Assembly: GCF_004193775.1 (NCBI RefSeq)
Contig: NC_041008.1
Location: forward strand, 12,543,731 to 12,607,730
Length of the DNA stretch: 64,000 nt
Reading direction: 5' to 3'
Source of the DNA: Glycine soja
Taxonomy: Eukaryota > Streptophyta > Magnoliopsida > Fabales > Fabaceae
In this document: positions 1 to 11,793 of the stretch, one piece after another
Position numbering within the stretch: position 1 is the first letter of the stretch
Layout of the letters: every line of letters starts with the position of its first letter
Made by a program: the position numbers and the translations under genes
The notes under the pieces: model-generated
The model's database searches: none
What the model was told of the DNA's origin: nothing
Seen by the model: the letters and a program-made list of their open reading frames with translations, nothing else

Positions 1-247
1 TGAAGATCAAAATTAAAATTTATTTAATGGTTACATAACCTCCTAAAAAATTCTATATTAATCTTTTAATGTTTTTATATAAAAAAATGATAAAAGAGGA
101 ACAACCATTAGAGGTTGGATCTAGCTAGCAAAATGGGTAAGTCTTTCCCAATGTAACAAAAGTTTGGATCCACATTCGAAGATGTATCTAACTTTAGTGT
201 CTGACCGTTTCTTAAATAGGATTGTTTTTCCAAGAGGATACATGTGG

Positions 248-248
<1 letters not shown>

Positions 249-314
<66 letters not shown>
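249..314. repeat. (TAA)n microsatellite
   Basis: About 21 tandem TAA units. The equivalent tract in copy 2 (21992-22024) has about half as many, showing length change since duplication. On the minus strand it reads as a poly-tyrosine ORF, which is an artefact. Confidence 0.97.
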
Positions 315-2526
315 CTACAAGTATTTGTACACTTGGCATCCACCTGAACATGTGATTAATTATACATTAAAATATAGTTTTTTTTCATTATGAGTGATTA
401 AGAGTGAATGAACTTCATTGTAAATAATCAATATGTGGTTAATAGTGTAATGACGTTATTGAAATACTTAATGGCAGTCAACTTTATGTTACAAGTGAAT
501 AATAGTATTATAAGGTTGTTTACCACAAAAGTGGTTTAATCATGTGTGTTTAACTTTGTCTCATAGTGTTTAATAACATATGAACATAATTGTATATAAT
601 TATTTCATATATAGTTAATAATATTATTAGGGTACTAAAATGTACTTATAATATTGATTAATATTAATTCACAATTGGTTAATATATAATGTCATAAGGT
701 TATTGAAATATTTAATTGTCATTAATTTGTGTCTTACAAATTATTAATATTAATCACATTATAGTTATATATAACTACATCCATTAACTCTTAACCACTT
801 TGGATTAAAAAAAAACTCCTAACCACTTATGAAATATATATAATTAATTATATTTAGATTTTTTTACAAACAATTAATTATATTTAGATATGTATGTATG
901 TAATTAACTATTAATCCGAGTGGACACTAAATGAACATTTTCCAAATATACAATAAAACATTTTCAAATGTAACATCGTCATTAATCAAATAATAATGAT
1001 CCAACTACCACAGACCATACTTCTCCCACACAAAATGATAATACATGTGTGAGTCATCCTAATTAATAATTGTAATTGTTGACCACATATAATTATTGAT
1101 CAAGACATCATCGGCCTGATTGACGTACGTGTGTTCACCATTTAAAGGCCGGCGGCACAATATAGACATATAGTAAGAAATGCAAGACCCAATGTGATTT
1201 AGTGATATATATTATGACTAAATGATGAATTTAGTTTTCGAATTTGTGTTTTGTGTGATTTTAGTTCTTGAAAGTAAGTACTTAAAAGTTTTTTAAGGTT
1301 TTTATTTTAATCCCTTGTAATGCTATTAGTTAATTAAAATAATTATTTTAAAAATTATAAATTGATATTAATTTGAAAATGATATTAATTTTATTATTTT
1401 ATATTTTTAATTTTGTTTAATATTGATAATAAAAATACATCTAATATTTTTAAAATTTGAAAATGTGTAGAATGTAATTTAATTTATAAAAATATAAGTA
1501 TTTTAGATTTTTTTTCTGATGACATTATATATTTTATAAAAAAATTGTAATATTTTTTTTATGAAAACATTGCAAATTATTTTTTTTTCTCCACTAAAAG
1601 GAAAAGTCTGAATCCAACAATGGGTGTGTTTATATGTGTGCATACATATATGTGTACCGGTGAAGTGGACACAAGAAAGATTAAATATAATAAAATAAAA
1701 TGAATGTACAAGATTCATTCAGTTTTGCTAAAAACTGTATATAGGATCAAAATCTGCCAACAGGGTTGTTGTATCCATGCATGTGGAGAGCATGTGAATG
1801 AGGATTGGGATCAGTTAGGTTTTTAACGGCATAGAAATCTAGAGAGAAGAGAGAGAATTATTTGTGGTTGTGAGAGAGTCATGTAAGACCTCATTTTTTA
1901 AAATTAAATTAATTTTTTTAAAAATAAATAGAGTTTAATCACTACAAAAAAAATGACCTATATCTATAGATAAAAACTGTCACTATAAATAAAAAATTCA
2001 TAGATAAATGTATGATAGACTTTGTCTTACAGACGTTTCTTCTGTCAACTTTGAGGAGCGTATAATGACGGCTAATTGTCTGTCACTATAGATTTTACCT
2101 ACTATATATAGTGTGTAGGTAAAAGTCATTAACTTCTACTTACATCTCCTAACTGTAGGTAAAAGTCTTTAATATGTACATATTATCTTCAACTGTAGGT
2201 AAAAATCATATAATAATAATAATAAATCATATAATAATTATAATTTCTTACCTTTCATTTTAGCCTTGTTGTGCACAAAGAATAAATTTTGACTAATGAA
2301 CCAAAAAATAAAATCTGGGAAGATGGGAGTGAATGTTGTCACAAATTTGGCACAGAGCCTCTGCTTATATATTCAGATATGACTCTTATATAATTGATTA
2401 CATTGAGGATCTAACAGTAACAAATTTGTATAAGAGTACCAATAGCAATGCTATTAATTTATGTTAAAATGAATAAATATTTCAAAAATCCCTTTGAAGC
2501 ACTAGCTGGTTGTCTAAACTCGTTTC

Positions 2527-2854
2527 TTATTTTGAGACATCTTTCTTAATTCTTTCGACAAAATCCATCATGGTCTTCAAGCTCTTATCATCTAAAAACG
2601 AAAAGAGAAAACTATTCATATCAATAACTCAAACACAAAACCATTCTTTTTCATAGCAAATGAATAAAATATGAAATAAGAACCTATCTGAGCACCTGCA
2701 TATGAATACAAATAGATAACAAAGATAAATATATAGTAACTTAGTAGCGTACCTAATCTTGGTATTGTGTGTCCTTTGGGGTGGTGAATCACCACGGGTT
2801 CAACACATGATTCTAGTAGTTTAGCCCCATACTTGTTCAAAAAATCTGTCTCTC
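2527..2854 (-). pseudogene. Captured FSH1-type serine hydrolase 3' exons, left arm
   Basis: Two exons on the minus strand, 2854-2753 (102 nt) and 2591-2527 (65 nt), are joined by a GT-AG intron. They encode the C-terminus of an alpha/beta-fold serine hydrolase of the FSH1 family: GETDFLNKYG, then a histidine motif HPKGHTIPRL whose GHT histidine is the expected catalytic one, then DDKSLKTMMDF and a stop. The upstream end keeps a piece of the preceding intron with an AG acceptor. The catalytic serine part of the gene is absent, so this fragment cannot encode an enzyme. The family name rests on recall of the C-terminal motif. Confidence 0.7.
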
Positions 2855-3756
2855 CTACAGCAAGCATTGAAATATTTTAGTTTCCTATTGTTTGGCCAAA
2901 CACTATAATTATTGATAATGAGAACTCATTTTAGCAAAAGTTCTTACAAGAGTCATATAGTAGTTTCCTACTACTAATCAATAATCAACCACCAATTTTT
3001 CCGGGTTCTTGAGTTAAAACTATTAATGTTTTTTTCAACCAAAAAACAGCCCAAAGTAACAAAGTCAAAAAAATCTAGAAAGCAGCATAAATTACTTGGA
3101 CACACAACTTCAATCGATCATGTTTAAATTGTGAATCGTTGATGGAGTATACGTGGGCTTCTAAATCTCTACTAATCCCAACAGGGAAAATTGTGTTATT
3201 AATTGAATGAAATTGAAATGTATGACCAGTCAAGAATGGGGGCTAGCTAGAGTATGCTTTCTCAAAAAATACCAATGACAAAAAAATAGGATAAAATAAA
3301 AGGTGGCAACGGAGGTACCTAGAAAGTGGAGAGAGGGACAACTAATGGAAGAAGCATACTCTAGCTAGCCCCCATTCTTGATTGGTCATACATTTCAATT
3401 TCATTCAATTAATAACACAATTTTCCCTGTTGGGATTAGTAGAGATTTAGAAGCCCACGTATACTCCATCAACGATTCACAATTTAAACATGATCGATTG
3501 AAGTTGTGTGTCCAAGTAATTTGTGCTGCTTTCTAGATTTTTTTGACTTTGTTACTTTGGGCTGTTTTTTGGTTGAAAAAAACATTAATAGTTTTAACTC
3601 AAAAACCCGGAAAAATTGGTGGTTGATTATTGATTAGTAGTAGGAAACTACTATATGACTCTTGTAAGAACTTTTGCTAAAATGAGTTCTCATTATCAAT
3701 AATTATAGTGTTTGGCCAAACAATAGGAAACTAAAATATTTCAATGCTTGCTGCAG

Positions 3757-4084
3757 GAGAGACAGATTTTTTGAACAAGTATGGGGCTGAACTACTAGAA
3801 TCCTGTGTTGAACCCGTGGTGATTCACGACTCCAAAGGACACACAATACCAAGATTAGGTACGCTACTAAGTTACTATATATTTATCTTTGTTATCTATT
3901 TGTATTCATATGCAGGTGCTCAGATAGGTTCTTGTTTCATATTTTATTCATTTGCTATGAAAAAGAATGATTTTGTGTTTGAGTTATTGATATGAATAGT
4001 TTTCTCTTTTCCTTTTCAGATGATAAGAGCTTGAAGACCATGATGGATTTCATCGAAAGAATTAAGAAAGATGTCTCAAAATAA
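3757..4084 (+). pseudogene. Captured FSH1-type serine hydrolase 3' exons, right arm
   Basis: This is the mirror copy of the left-arm fragment on the plus strand: exon 3757-3858 (102 nt), GT-AG intron, exon 4020-4084 (65 nt) ending in TAA. Exon and intron lengths equal those of the left arm. The motif before the catalytic histidine has changed from HHPKGHT to HDSKGHT, while KTMMDFIERIKKDVSK is intact. A short ORF from 3744 runs through into the intron and is not a natural protein. The two arms have diverged slightly, so the palindrome is not brand new. Confidence 0.7.
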
Positions 4085-7000
4085 GAAACGAGGTTAGACA
4101 ACCAGCCAGTGCTTCAAAGGGATTTTTGAAATATTTATTCATTTTAACATAAATTAATAGCATTGCTATTTGTACTCTTATACAAATTTGTTACTATTAG
4201 ATCCTCAACGCAATCAATTATATAAGAGTCATATTTGAATATATAAGCAGAGGCTCTGTGCCAAATTTGTGACAGCATTCACTCCCATCTTCCCAGATTT
4301 TATTTTTTATTTTTTGGTTCATTAGTCAAAATTTATTCTTTGTGCACAACAAGGCTAAAATGAAAGGTAAGAAATTATAATTATTATATGATTATTATTA
4401 TTATTATTATATGATTTATTATTATTATTATATGATTTCTACCTACAGTTAGGAGATGCAACTAAAAGTTAATGACTTTTACCTACACACTATACATAGT
4501 AGGTAAAATCTATAGTGACAGACAATTAGCCGTCATTATACGCCCCTCAAAGTTGACAGAAGAAATGTCTGTAGGACAAAGTCTATCATACATTTACCTA
4601 TGGATTTTTTATTTATAGTGACAGTTTTTGTTTGTAGGTATAAGTCATTTTTCTTGTAGTGACATTACATATAGAATTGAGTCTTAGTGTATTTGTTGCA
4701 TAACACTTATGTAATGATCATTGTGACTTGCTATATGATGGTGGGTAATGAATTGTGTGAGTGTGAGATGTTGTGTTATACTTGAAATTTGTTGTTCTGA
4801 ACACATGATTAATGTAAAGGTGTGAAATGTAATTTTGTGATTAAATTATTGGGACACATGATGTTACACAATGAGTGGTAAAATGATACGAATTGTGTTA
4901 AGTTGAGTTTGTTATACTTATAGCATATATATGTGTCTTCTTTTATCTCTGTCTATTTAGGAATGTAATAATTCACTCTCAGTATGTTATTTGTGTTTGG
5001 ATCTTGTGATGATCTTCCTTGTGTTCATGAGAGCAGATGACTAGGTGGATTACTTTAAGGAACCTTGTACTAGAGGACGCTGAACCACAACACTTTGATA
5101 TGATGCGACACTGAGACATGAGTTTCTATGTTATTTGCATAATATTTTGGATGATCCTGTTTTGAGCCAGAAATATTTTCATATCCTTATTTAATAAGTT
5201 TTAATTTTGTGACTGAAACAAATATGATCCTTTTACCCACATAAATTTATTTACGTCGTTTGAATAAAATTAATTTAAATAAATTATATATTTTTATATA
5301 TATGTCAGATAAAGAGTTTCACATGTCTACTATATCAATATCTGAAGTGTGGGTGTGTGAAATGTGTTTGTCATATATTGTGGAAAATGGTAAAAAATGT
5401 AACTGGAAGAAATTAAAGTTAATGAATCTGACGTGTTATTGCATTTACATTGGAACAATATGAGGCGGATTGATTATTCTATGTGCATTTATCGCATTCG
5501 TACAAAATAGTACGGTTGATACCAATAATACGAGGTGAATTGTTTGTTTTTTTTTTTTAAGCTGTTTGTGCTCCGTATGTGAATTAGGTATTGAGGTGCT
5601 TTTGCATGAGCGAAAAGTTGGTGCGTACGTGTTGTGATAGATCCTTTTTTTAATTATCCTCAAAAGTGAGTGCAGCTCAGAGTTAGAGTAAATTGTGGGG
5701 GAGAAAAAGTCTGTTGCATGTAAATATTTGTGCAGGTGCCCCTTTTATCTAGGATAATGATTAACAGTATCCGATAATAATATCATTAATTTGCAATTAT
5801 TTAAATCAACATTTTAAATTAAATCATAACTTTAAACTAACAAAATTAATGTAAATTTGAAATTGATTTCTAAATTATTTGGATTAAAAAATAACAAATA
5901 GTTTTTTAATGTTATTTTTGCTTTTCTTTTAATTTTTCTCATTTTTTCTATTTTTTTTGTCCAGACAAATTTATATAGATATATAGTTATACAATTTACA
6001 TATAATTGCAAGACCTAAATTTACAGTTCTCATTTTTCACAACAATAATAAAAAGCTATTACTTGATATATTTAAGGTGTGTATAAGTGAAAACTCTTGA
6101 TTATCATGAGAAATAAAATAATAAATTAATTTTTTACAATTAATTTTTATTTGAATGGTTAATATTAAAAGATAAATGTAGATATTTTTTTTAAATAGTC
6201 ACAGCCAATAATTAGTTTTTAATTTTAATCATTTATCAATGATTATATATGATCATGATTTACAATTTTTTTTTTATCATTTCTCACAACTATAAAAGAA
6301 TATTTACTAGATACACATATGTAAATCATGTAAAAACTCTTAATGATTATTGAAAATAAGAACAATAAATATATAACTAAATAATCAATTTAGTCCTTGA
6401 ACTTTTATCTCATTTTCATTTTAATCCTTAAACTAAGAAAAATTCGAATAAATCTTTGAATTTGTGTAGTGTTTAATTTAAGTTCGTAGAGTTAACCCTT
6501 TTTTTATGATTTCGATCCCAAAACTTATGTTATTATTATCAATTAAGTCTTTACATTACAAGGGATTAAAATGAAAATCCTAAAACTTTTTAAGAAATTA
6601 TTTAAATTTTCTTTAGTTTCAAGAACTAAAATACACAAAACACAAATTCAAAAACTAAATTCACCATTTAGTCATAATATATATCACTAAATCACATTGG
6701 GTTTTGCACTTCTTACTATATATCTATATTGTTATCTATATTGTGCTTCTGCCCGGCCTTTAAATGGTGAACACACGTACGTCAATCGATCAGGCAAACA
6801 ACTAAAAGGGGTATTTTTTTTTCAAATTTATTAAATGGGATAAAATTTAAATTAATATTCTGAAAGTCATAAGTTGAGTTGTAGAGTAACTTACAACTTT
6901 TGAATTAAAAGTTATAAATTATTTAATTTTTTTATTTAATTTTTTTTTTCAATTGAAGTCGTACAGAATTTTATGATTCCGATATTTATTTCTTTTAAAC

Positions 7001-7802
7001 ATGACTTTAAAGTTTTAAGATTTTTTATTTTATTTTTTTCCCACCACTTTAAAGTGCTAATAATTTTTTTTTCATTCAAGTTGTAAATTATTTTATGATT
7101 TCAATTTTTTTTTCCACCCAAGTAATTTTTTAATTGTAAATGATTTTTATTTTAATTATTTAATGAATTAATGTATGTTTTCTTTTTTAAAGTTTTATTT
7201 AATATTTTCTATATTTATTGTATATTGTTTTATTTAGTTTATTTTTATATTTAAATTTTTCTATATTTTTTTACTGTTGAGACTTATTATTTGTTTTGTA
7301 AATTAAAAAATATTAAATAAAAATATTAAGTGAAAATTTAAACTTATCAAAATAGAGAGAGTGACATTATAAATGACTCCTATGACCTTTATGAATGCAT
7401 GATATTTGAATCAAAATAATAATCTTTAATATTAGGAAAAAAGATATTAAATAAATCATATATAAAAAATATTAAATAACACAATATAAAAAATAAAAAA
7501 TATTAAATATTAAATAAAATTTAAAAAATAAAGCATACATTAATTCATTAAATAATTGACATAAAAAATTATTTTTGATTTTTAAAAATACCTTACGTGC
7601 AAAAAAAAATTTTAAGTTGAAAATAATTTATGATTTCAATGAAAAAAATTCATTACTACTTTAAAGTCATGTGAAAAAAAGAATAAAAAAATTAAAGTTG
7701 TAAATTTTTTTACAACTTCAATGAAAAAAATAAAATCATAAAATAGTTTGCGACTTTTAACTTGAAAGTGTAGGTTATATACTTTTTTGAAATATTAATT
7801 TA

Positions 7803-7807
<5 letters not shown>

Positions 7808-7856
<49 letters not shown>
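7808..7856. repeat. (TA)n microsatellite
   Basis: About 24 AT units; copy 2 has a shorter tract at the same place (27413-27439). Confidence 0.97.
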
Positions 7857-7858
<2 letters not shown>

Positions 7859-8162
7859 TTTTTACTCTACCTTCTCTTTTGACTTCTCATATATCTTGGC
7901 AATCCATCTCATTAACAAATTCACACCTACCCATCTACCTCATTAATACACCTACCCAACCTACATACATAAACACACACGTTTTTCACTCTACCCTTTC
8001 TCTATGCTATCTACTTTTTTAAATATCAACACACGTACTTTTCTCTATTTATATGTATAATTTATCGCAATTATCTATTTTTTTCCTTTATTTTTGCTCT
8101 TTTTCCCGTTGTTATAAAAACTAGATTGACCGATCGATTAAACTAAATAAATGGCTTGGTGA

Positions 8163-8381
8163 CTATTCTGAAATAACCACATCACCGTAGTCATATGATT
8201 TGCTCCCCACCCTAGCAAATCGTGAATTGGTACTTGCATACCAATTCAGGCACTTTTGCAAATTGGTTCTTTCCAATTCCCCATGAATTTGCACGAGCAA
8301 TGATGGGTGTAGTCTTGAGACGTAGAAACAACACGACTTTATCAGAGACATATAGAGTGTGGTAGAGGCACCATTGGACAT
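8163..8381 (-). other. Short ORF conserved in both duplicate copies, unknown
   Basis: A 72-codon minus-strand ORF (MSNGASTTLYMS to a stop) aligns without indels to 27715-27930 in copy 2 (MFNGASTTLYMS). A second frame over the same bases is also largely open in both copies (DVQWCLYHTLYV), so it is unclear which frame, if any, was coding. No domain is recognised. It may be a remnant of a real exon or chance; a (GA)n tract follows at 8390-8417. Confidence 0.2.
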
Positions 8382-8384
8382 CTT

Positions 8385-8418
<34 letters not shown>

Positions 8419-9325
8419 GATATGAGGTTGTCTAGGTAGAAATGAAAAATGTCATGGAAGATGGAATCAAATTAAAGATGAAAAGAGAAAGAAAGCAAAG
8501 TGTTGGTTTGAAAGGATAGGGTTTGGTAGATGAAAGGAAGAAAAGGGAGAGTATTTTTCAAAGAAGGAGAAGTTGGCATACAAACGAGAAGGTTAAAATA
8601 AAAAAGATGGCAAAATGTTTGTATTAGTTATTAAATGTATAAATTAGACAATTTCATCTATTGATCACCTTTTTGTGCAATCTTTCTAGTAATTGTATTA
8701 GATATTAAAAATGTATATATTAGACCATTTTTATATACCAAACCTTCTTTATGCTAGTATATATATTAAGTAACATGATATACACTAAAAATACCAATTT
8801 GAAAAGAATTTGGATTCCTTTGTTCAGTATATATGAAAACTTTTTATATTTCCCCATGAGAAACTATAATTGTAATGCACTTATCATTATTATTAACAAA
8901 CTTGATATTGTCAATGCCACATCTCAACCTTACTATGGCAACTAGATGTTGCCCTAACTCTTTTTAGCTATAATTGCTTATGTTTGTGGGTGCAGTTTTG
9001 GCTTGAGTGTTTATCTTGTTTTCATGATGTTTTCATGGATGATATATTGATATGGCTAGAAAAAATACTGATATTCCCATTATCCAAATAAGTTTAGTGA
9101 TAGAAACGGATGAATTTATAAGAAATTAAGTATCAAATATTTCTTATTGGTTAGTTTGATAAATTTGAGGTAAGTATAAATCAGCTTGTTAAATGCCTAA
9201 AAGTTGCTTCAAAATTATACTTGTTCAATAGAGACGGTGGAAATAGAATTCTAACACGGTGGAGCAAGCCCAGCTCTATTCACAACGAACAAATAAGTGA
9301 GAGAGAGAGAGAGAGAATCTTACAA

Positions 9326-10750
9326 TCTATGGTGATTTGGGTATGATTTTAATCCATAATGAGGTTAAAGTTAGTTGAATTCCTCAAGTGGAGGGATTTT
9401 TACAGAGGTGTCCTAGTAGGAAAAAGATGGCAGGTGCTCATAACCTATTAATTATCAAGATGGTGCATCTCAGAGGACTCGAGTTAGAGATACATCTGTA
9501 ATAGTAGTCCCTCCAGATAGTTGATATTTGTGAGAGTGATGTCAGTTTGATTATCCCAGATAGTTGGCTCAATTTTATCTTGGTGCTCTAATTCAGGCAA
9601 CATTTTTTATGTTGGTCCTTGGTTTGATGGTAGTTGCTTTTGTTTTAGGCTTGTTGATGGGCCCTTTGGCCCAATTTTTCTAAACAATTAGCGCCACTTG
9701 TCTGTTGGTGTGTGTATCGTATTTTATGGAATTCAAATCGATTTTCTCAACGTGTTCATTCTCTAGTGGTGCTTTCAGAGGGGGTTGTGGCGTTGTTACT
9801 AGTGGCGATCATTCAGTCACTAGTGACCATGGTCACAATCATGGTTGATCGGTTCCTTAGGGAACCTGGTGGCATTTCTACAGGGTTCCAATACTGTGGG
9901 GGTTAACGGTCTTCGCTGGATTGATTCATCTTCCTAATGAAAGTTAGGGTCCTTGCCCCCAATTTCTAAGAAGAGGGCCCCAATGTCAAGGATTCTCCAC
10001 CTCCCCATGAGTAAGGAATTCCAAAGGATATGTACATAGCTACCTGAGACTAGCTAATACATGATGTTGGATTGGAGCCCACTCATAAAAAAATTCTAGA
10101 GTTTGCTTGTGGTGCCCTTGAGTTTCTCCACCTTTGCGCACATCTCGTTCTTCCTTGAGTGGCTGCCTTTTGCTTTGTGGCGAATGTAGTTATGTGAAGG
10201 CGTCAGAGTTCGACATCCATCACCATCAGTCTCAACTTCATGGTTTTGGCATTATAACATCCCAATTTTCCATGCGTGTGTGGTAGATAATGTTATTACT
10301 TTGTTGTGTGATTGGGTAGTGTTTTTAGACTATTTAAATGGTAGAAAAGGAGATATTACCATAGGATACCTTAGCATGGTTATGCTCTTAAGATTTTAAG
10401 CTAAAATCTAGAAAGAATAAGGATAGTTTAGAGAAAAATATTTGGTCAAACAATGGTCAACTCATTAACGGCCTAGATGTAAATAATTGGATTTTGGTTT
10501 AGAAATAGAAATTAGAATCTTGAAAGAAGAAATTAGTAATTAATGTAAGGTTAGAAATTAAGTGGGAAAAAATAAGGCTGATTAATGGTAATCTAGATAT
10601 CTTGGAATTAGAAAAGAGGTAATTAAGTCATAAGAGTTTAAAGTGAAGGGTATTTTCGTAAATGACTATAAAAATAGTTTAAAATATAATTTTAGTTTAA
10701 TTAGTTGGTGACTAATTATATGATGTAGAATAATTAAAATAAGTTAGAGT
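9326..10750. repeat. Repeat-derived DNA, unassigned
   Basis: The match to copy 2 stops near 9325, so this DNA is foreign to the duplicated segment. It is less AT-rich than its surroundings. From about 10255 the sequence ATAACATCCCAATTTTCC resembles the start of a gypsy-type LTR. ORFs here are short and not recognised. Its place between segment and PLP-A suggests it belongs to the retrotransposon cluster that continues to 15.2 kb. Confidence 0.4.
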
Positions 10751-10865
10751 TGTAACACCCTGAAAAATTACAACTCAGACTAATAAAGAAAACTCTGTGT
10801 TGTGTCATTTGTGCATGTATGAATTTAATTTCAATAGTTATATGTTTTAATCATAGAATTCCATG

Positions 10866-10866
<1 letters not shown>
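10751..10866 (+). repeat. Truncated LTR-like fragment
   Basis: It begins TGTAACACCCTGAAAAATT, a common plant gypsy LTR start, and breaks off at the (TA)n tract 10867-10909, where the minus-strand gypsy LTR begins. No partner LTR is visible. Confidence 0.35.

Positions 10867-10909
<43 letters not shown>
10867..10909. repeat. (TA)n microsatellite
   Basis: About 21 TA units at the junction between the LTR-like fragment and the next LTR. The minus-strand ORF through it gives an artefactual YIYIYI run. Confidence 0.97.
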
Positions 10910-10912
<3 letters not shown>

Positions 10913-11742
10913 TGGTTTTGTAACTCTTTGATGTAGCTCCATGTGGAACTTGTAGGCCTTGGATCTTCTTCATCAATGGATTCCTTTACTTCTTGAGGTC
11001 TGATTGTAGCGGAATGGAGAAGGAGAAAGATGAATGGAGACGTCACTTTAAGTAGAAGATGAGTCTAGATGAAATTCACCACCATAGGAAGCCATGGATA
11101 AGAGCTTGAAGGTAGAAGAAGATGAATGAAGGGAGAGGAAGAGAAGAACATGAAATTTAGTGCCTCTAAAGAAGTTTGAACTTTGAAGTTTAATTCTCAA
11201 ATGATCAAAGTTGAAAAAATGCACACACATGACCTCTATTTACAGCCTAAGTGTCACACAAAATTGAAGGGAAATTTGAATTTCAATTCAAATTTCAGTA
11301 GAATTTGAAATTGAATTTGTGGAGCCAAATTTTGGAGCCAAAATTTCATTAATTATGATTAGTGAATTTCAATTATGATTTAGCCCACTAATCCAAGATC
11401 AATTCCAAGATTCTCCACTAAGTATGCTTAGGTGTCATGAGGCATGTAAAGCATGAAGGACATGCACAAAGTGTGACTATATGATGTGACGATGGAGTGT
11501 AGTAAGCAAATGCTCACCTCCCCCTCTAAAATTTAATTGGATTGAGCTTCTACCAATTCAATTAAATTTATTTCCCAACACACACATCAAGTATTCACTT
11601 AGTGCATGTGAAATTGCAAAACTACCCCTAATACAAAAACTAGTCTAGGTGTCCTAAAATCGAAGGGCTGAAAAATCTTATATTTCTAGAGTATCCTACC
11701 TACATTATGGAGCCCTAAATACAAGGACCAAATATAATGACA
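10909..11742 (-). repeat. Ty3/gypsy 3' LTR (minus strand)
   Basis: Read on the minus strand, it starts TGTCATTATATTTGG directly after the end of a gypsy polyprotein and ends CAAAACCAATCA, giving TG...CA termini and about 834 bp. It is the 3' LTR of the truncated element whose integrase lies at 11794-12782. No second LTR is present. Its boundaries are inferred from the termini. Confidence 0.5.
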
Positions 11743-11793
11743 TCCTAATCTAATATGTACAATGATAATTGGACCCAACCTTGGCCCATGGGC

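Larger units (their letters stand above)
1941..4661. mobile_element. Palindromic CACTA-like (Pack-CACTA type) element with captured host exons
   Basis: The left end reads CACTACAAAAAAAATGAC and the right end is its near reverse complement, ending TTTTTCTTGTAGTG, the terminal signature of plant CACTA (En/Spm) elements. The whole 2721 bp is one inverted repeat: arms of about 1.3 kb (1941-3260 and 3351-4661) surround a loop of about 90 bp. Subterminal motifs such as CTGTCACTATA recur in both arms. No transposase is present, so it is non-autonomous. Each arm carries two exons of an FSH1-type serine hydrolase. The flanking bases (AAT and ACA) do not form the expected 3-bp target duplication. Confidence 0.8.
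1882..5325. mobile_element. Insertion block absent from copy 2 (possible solo LTR hosting a CACTA-like element)
   Basis: Copy 2 runs straight across this position (24590-24640), so these 3.4 kb are an insertion in copy 1. The outer parts, 1882-1940 and 4662-5325, are not part of the CACTA-like palindrome. They begin TGTAAGACCTCA, a typical start of a gypsy-type LTR, and hold no coding sequence. The simplest reading is an old solo LTR later split by the element at 1941-4661. No clean target duplication was found, so the LTR identity is inference. Confidence 0.4.
1..9325. repeat. Segmental duplication, copy 1
   Basis: This stretch aligns base by base, with small indels, to 21744-28880: both start with nearly the same 40 bases and end near a GA-rich tract after the motif GGAGCAA. 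It is AT-rich and holds no recognisable host gene. It is interrupted by an extra block at about 1882-5325 that copy 2 lacks. The copy may extend left of the window. The equivalent copy 2 precedes PLP-B just as this one precedes PLP-A (in plus-strand order), so segment and gene appear to have been duplicated together. Bases 1-1881 and 5326-8160 contain only AT-rich non-coding sequence and microsatellites. Confidence 0.85.

Noticed and set aside
121..351. 76-codon ORF with a long poly-tyrosine run (and its twin at 21864-22061)
   Set aside because: It is the reverse-strand reading of a (TAA)n microsatellite whose length differs between the two copies.
1938..4664. 3-bp target duplication for the CACTA-like element
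   Set aside because: The flanks are AAT and ACA and do not match, so no duplication is claimed; the class rests on the ends and subterminal repeats.
10831..11046. ORF with a YIYIYI run
   Set aside because: It is a (TA)n microsatellite read through the end of an LTR.
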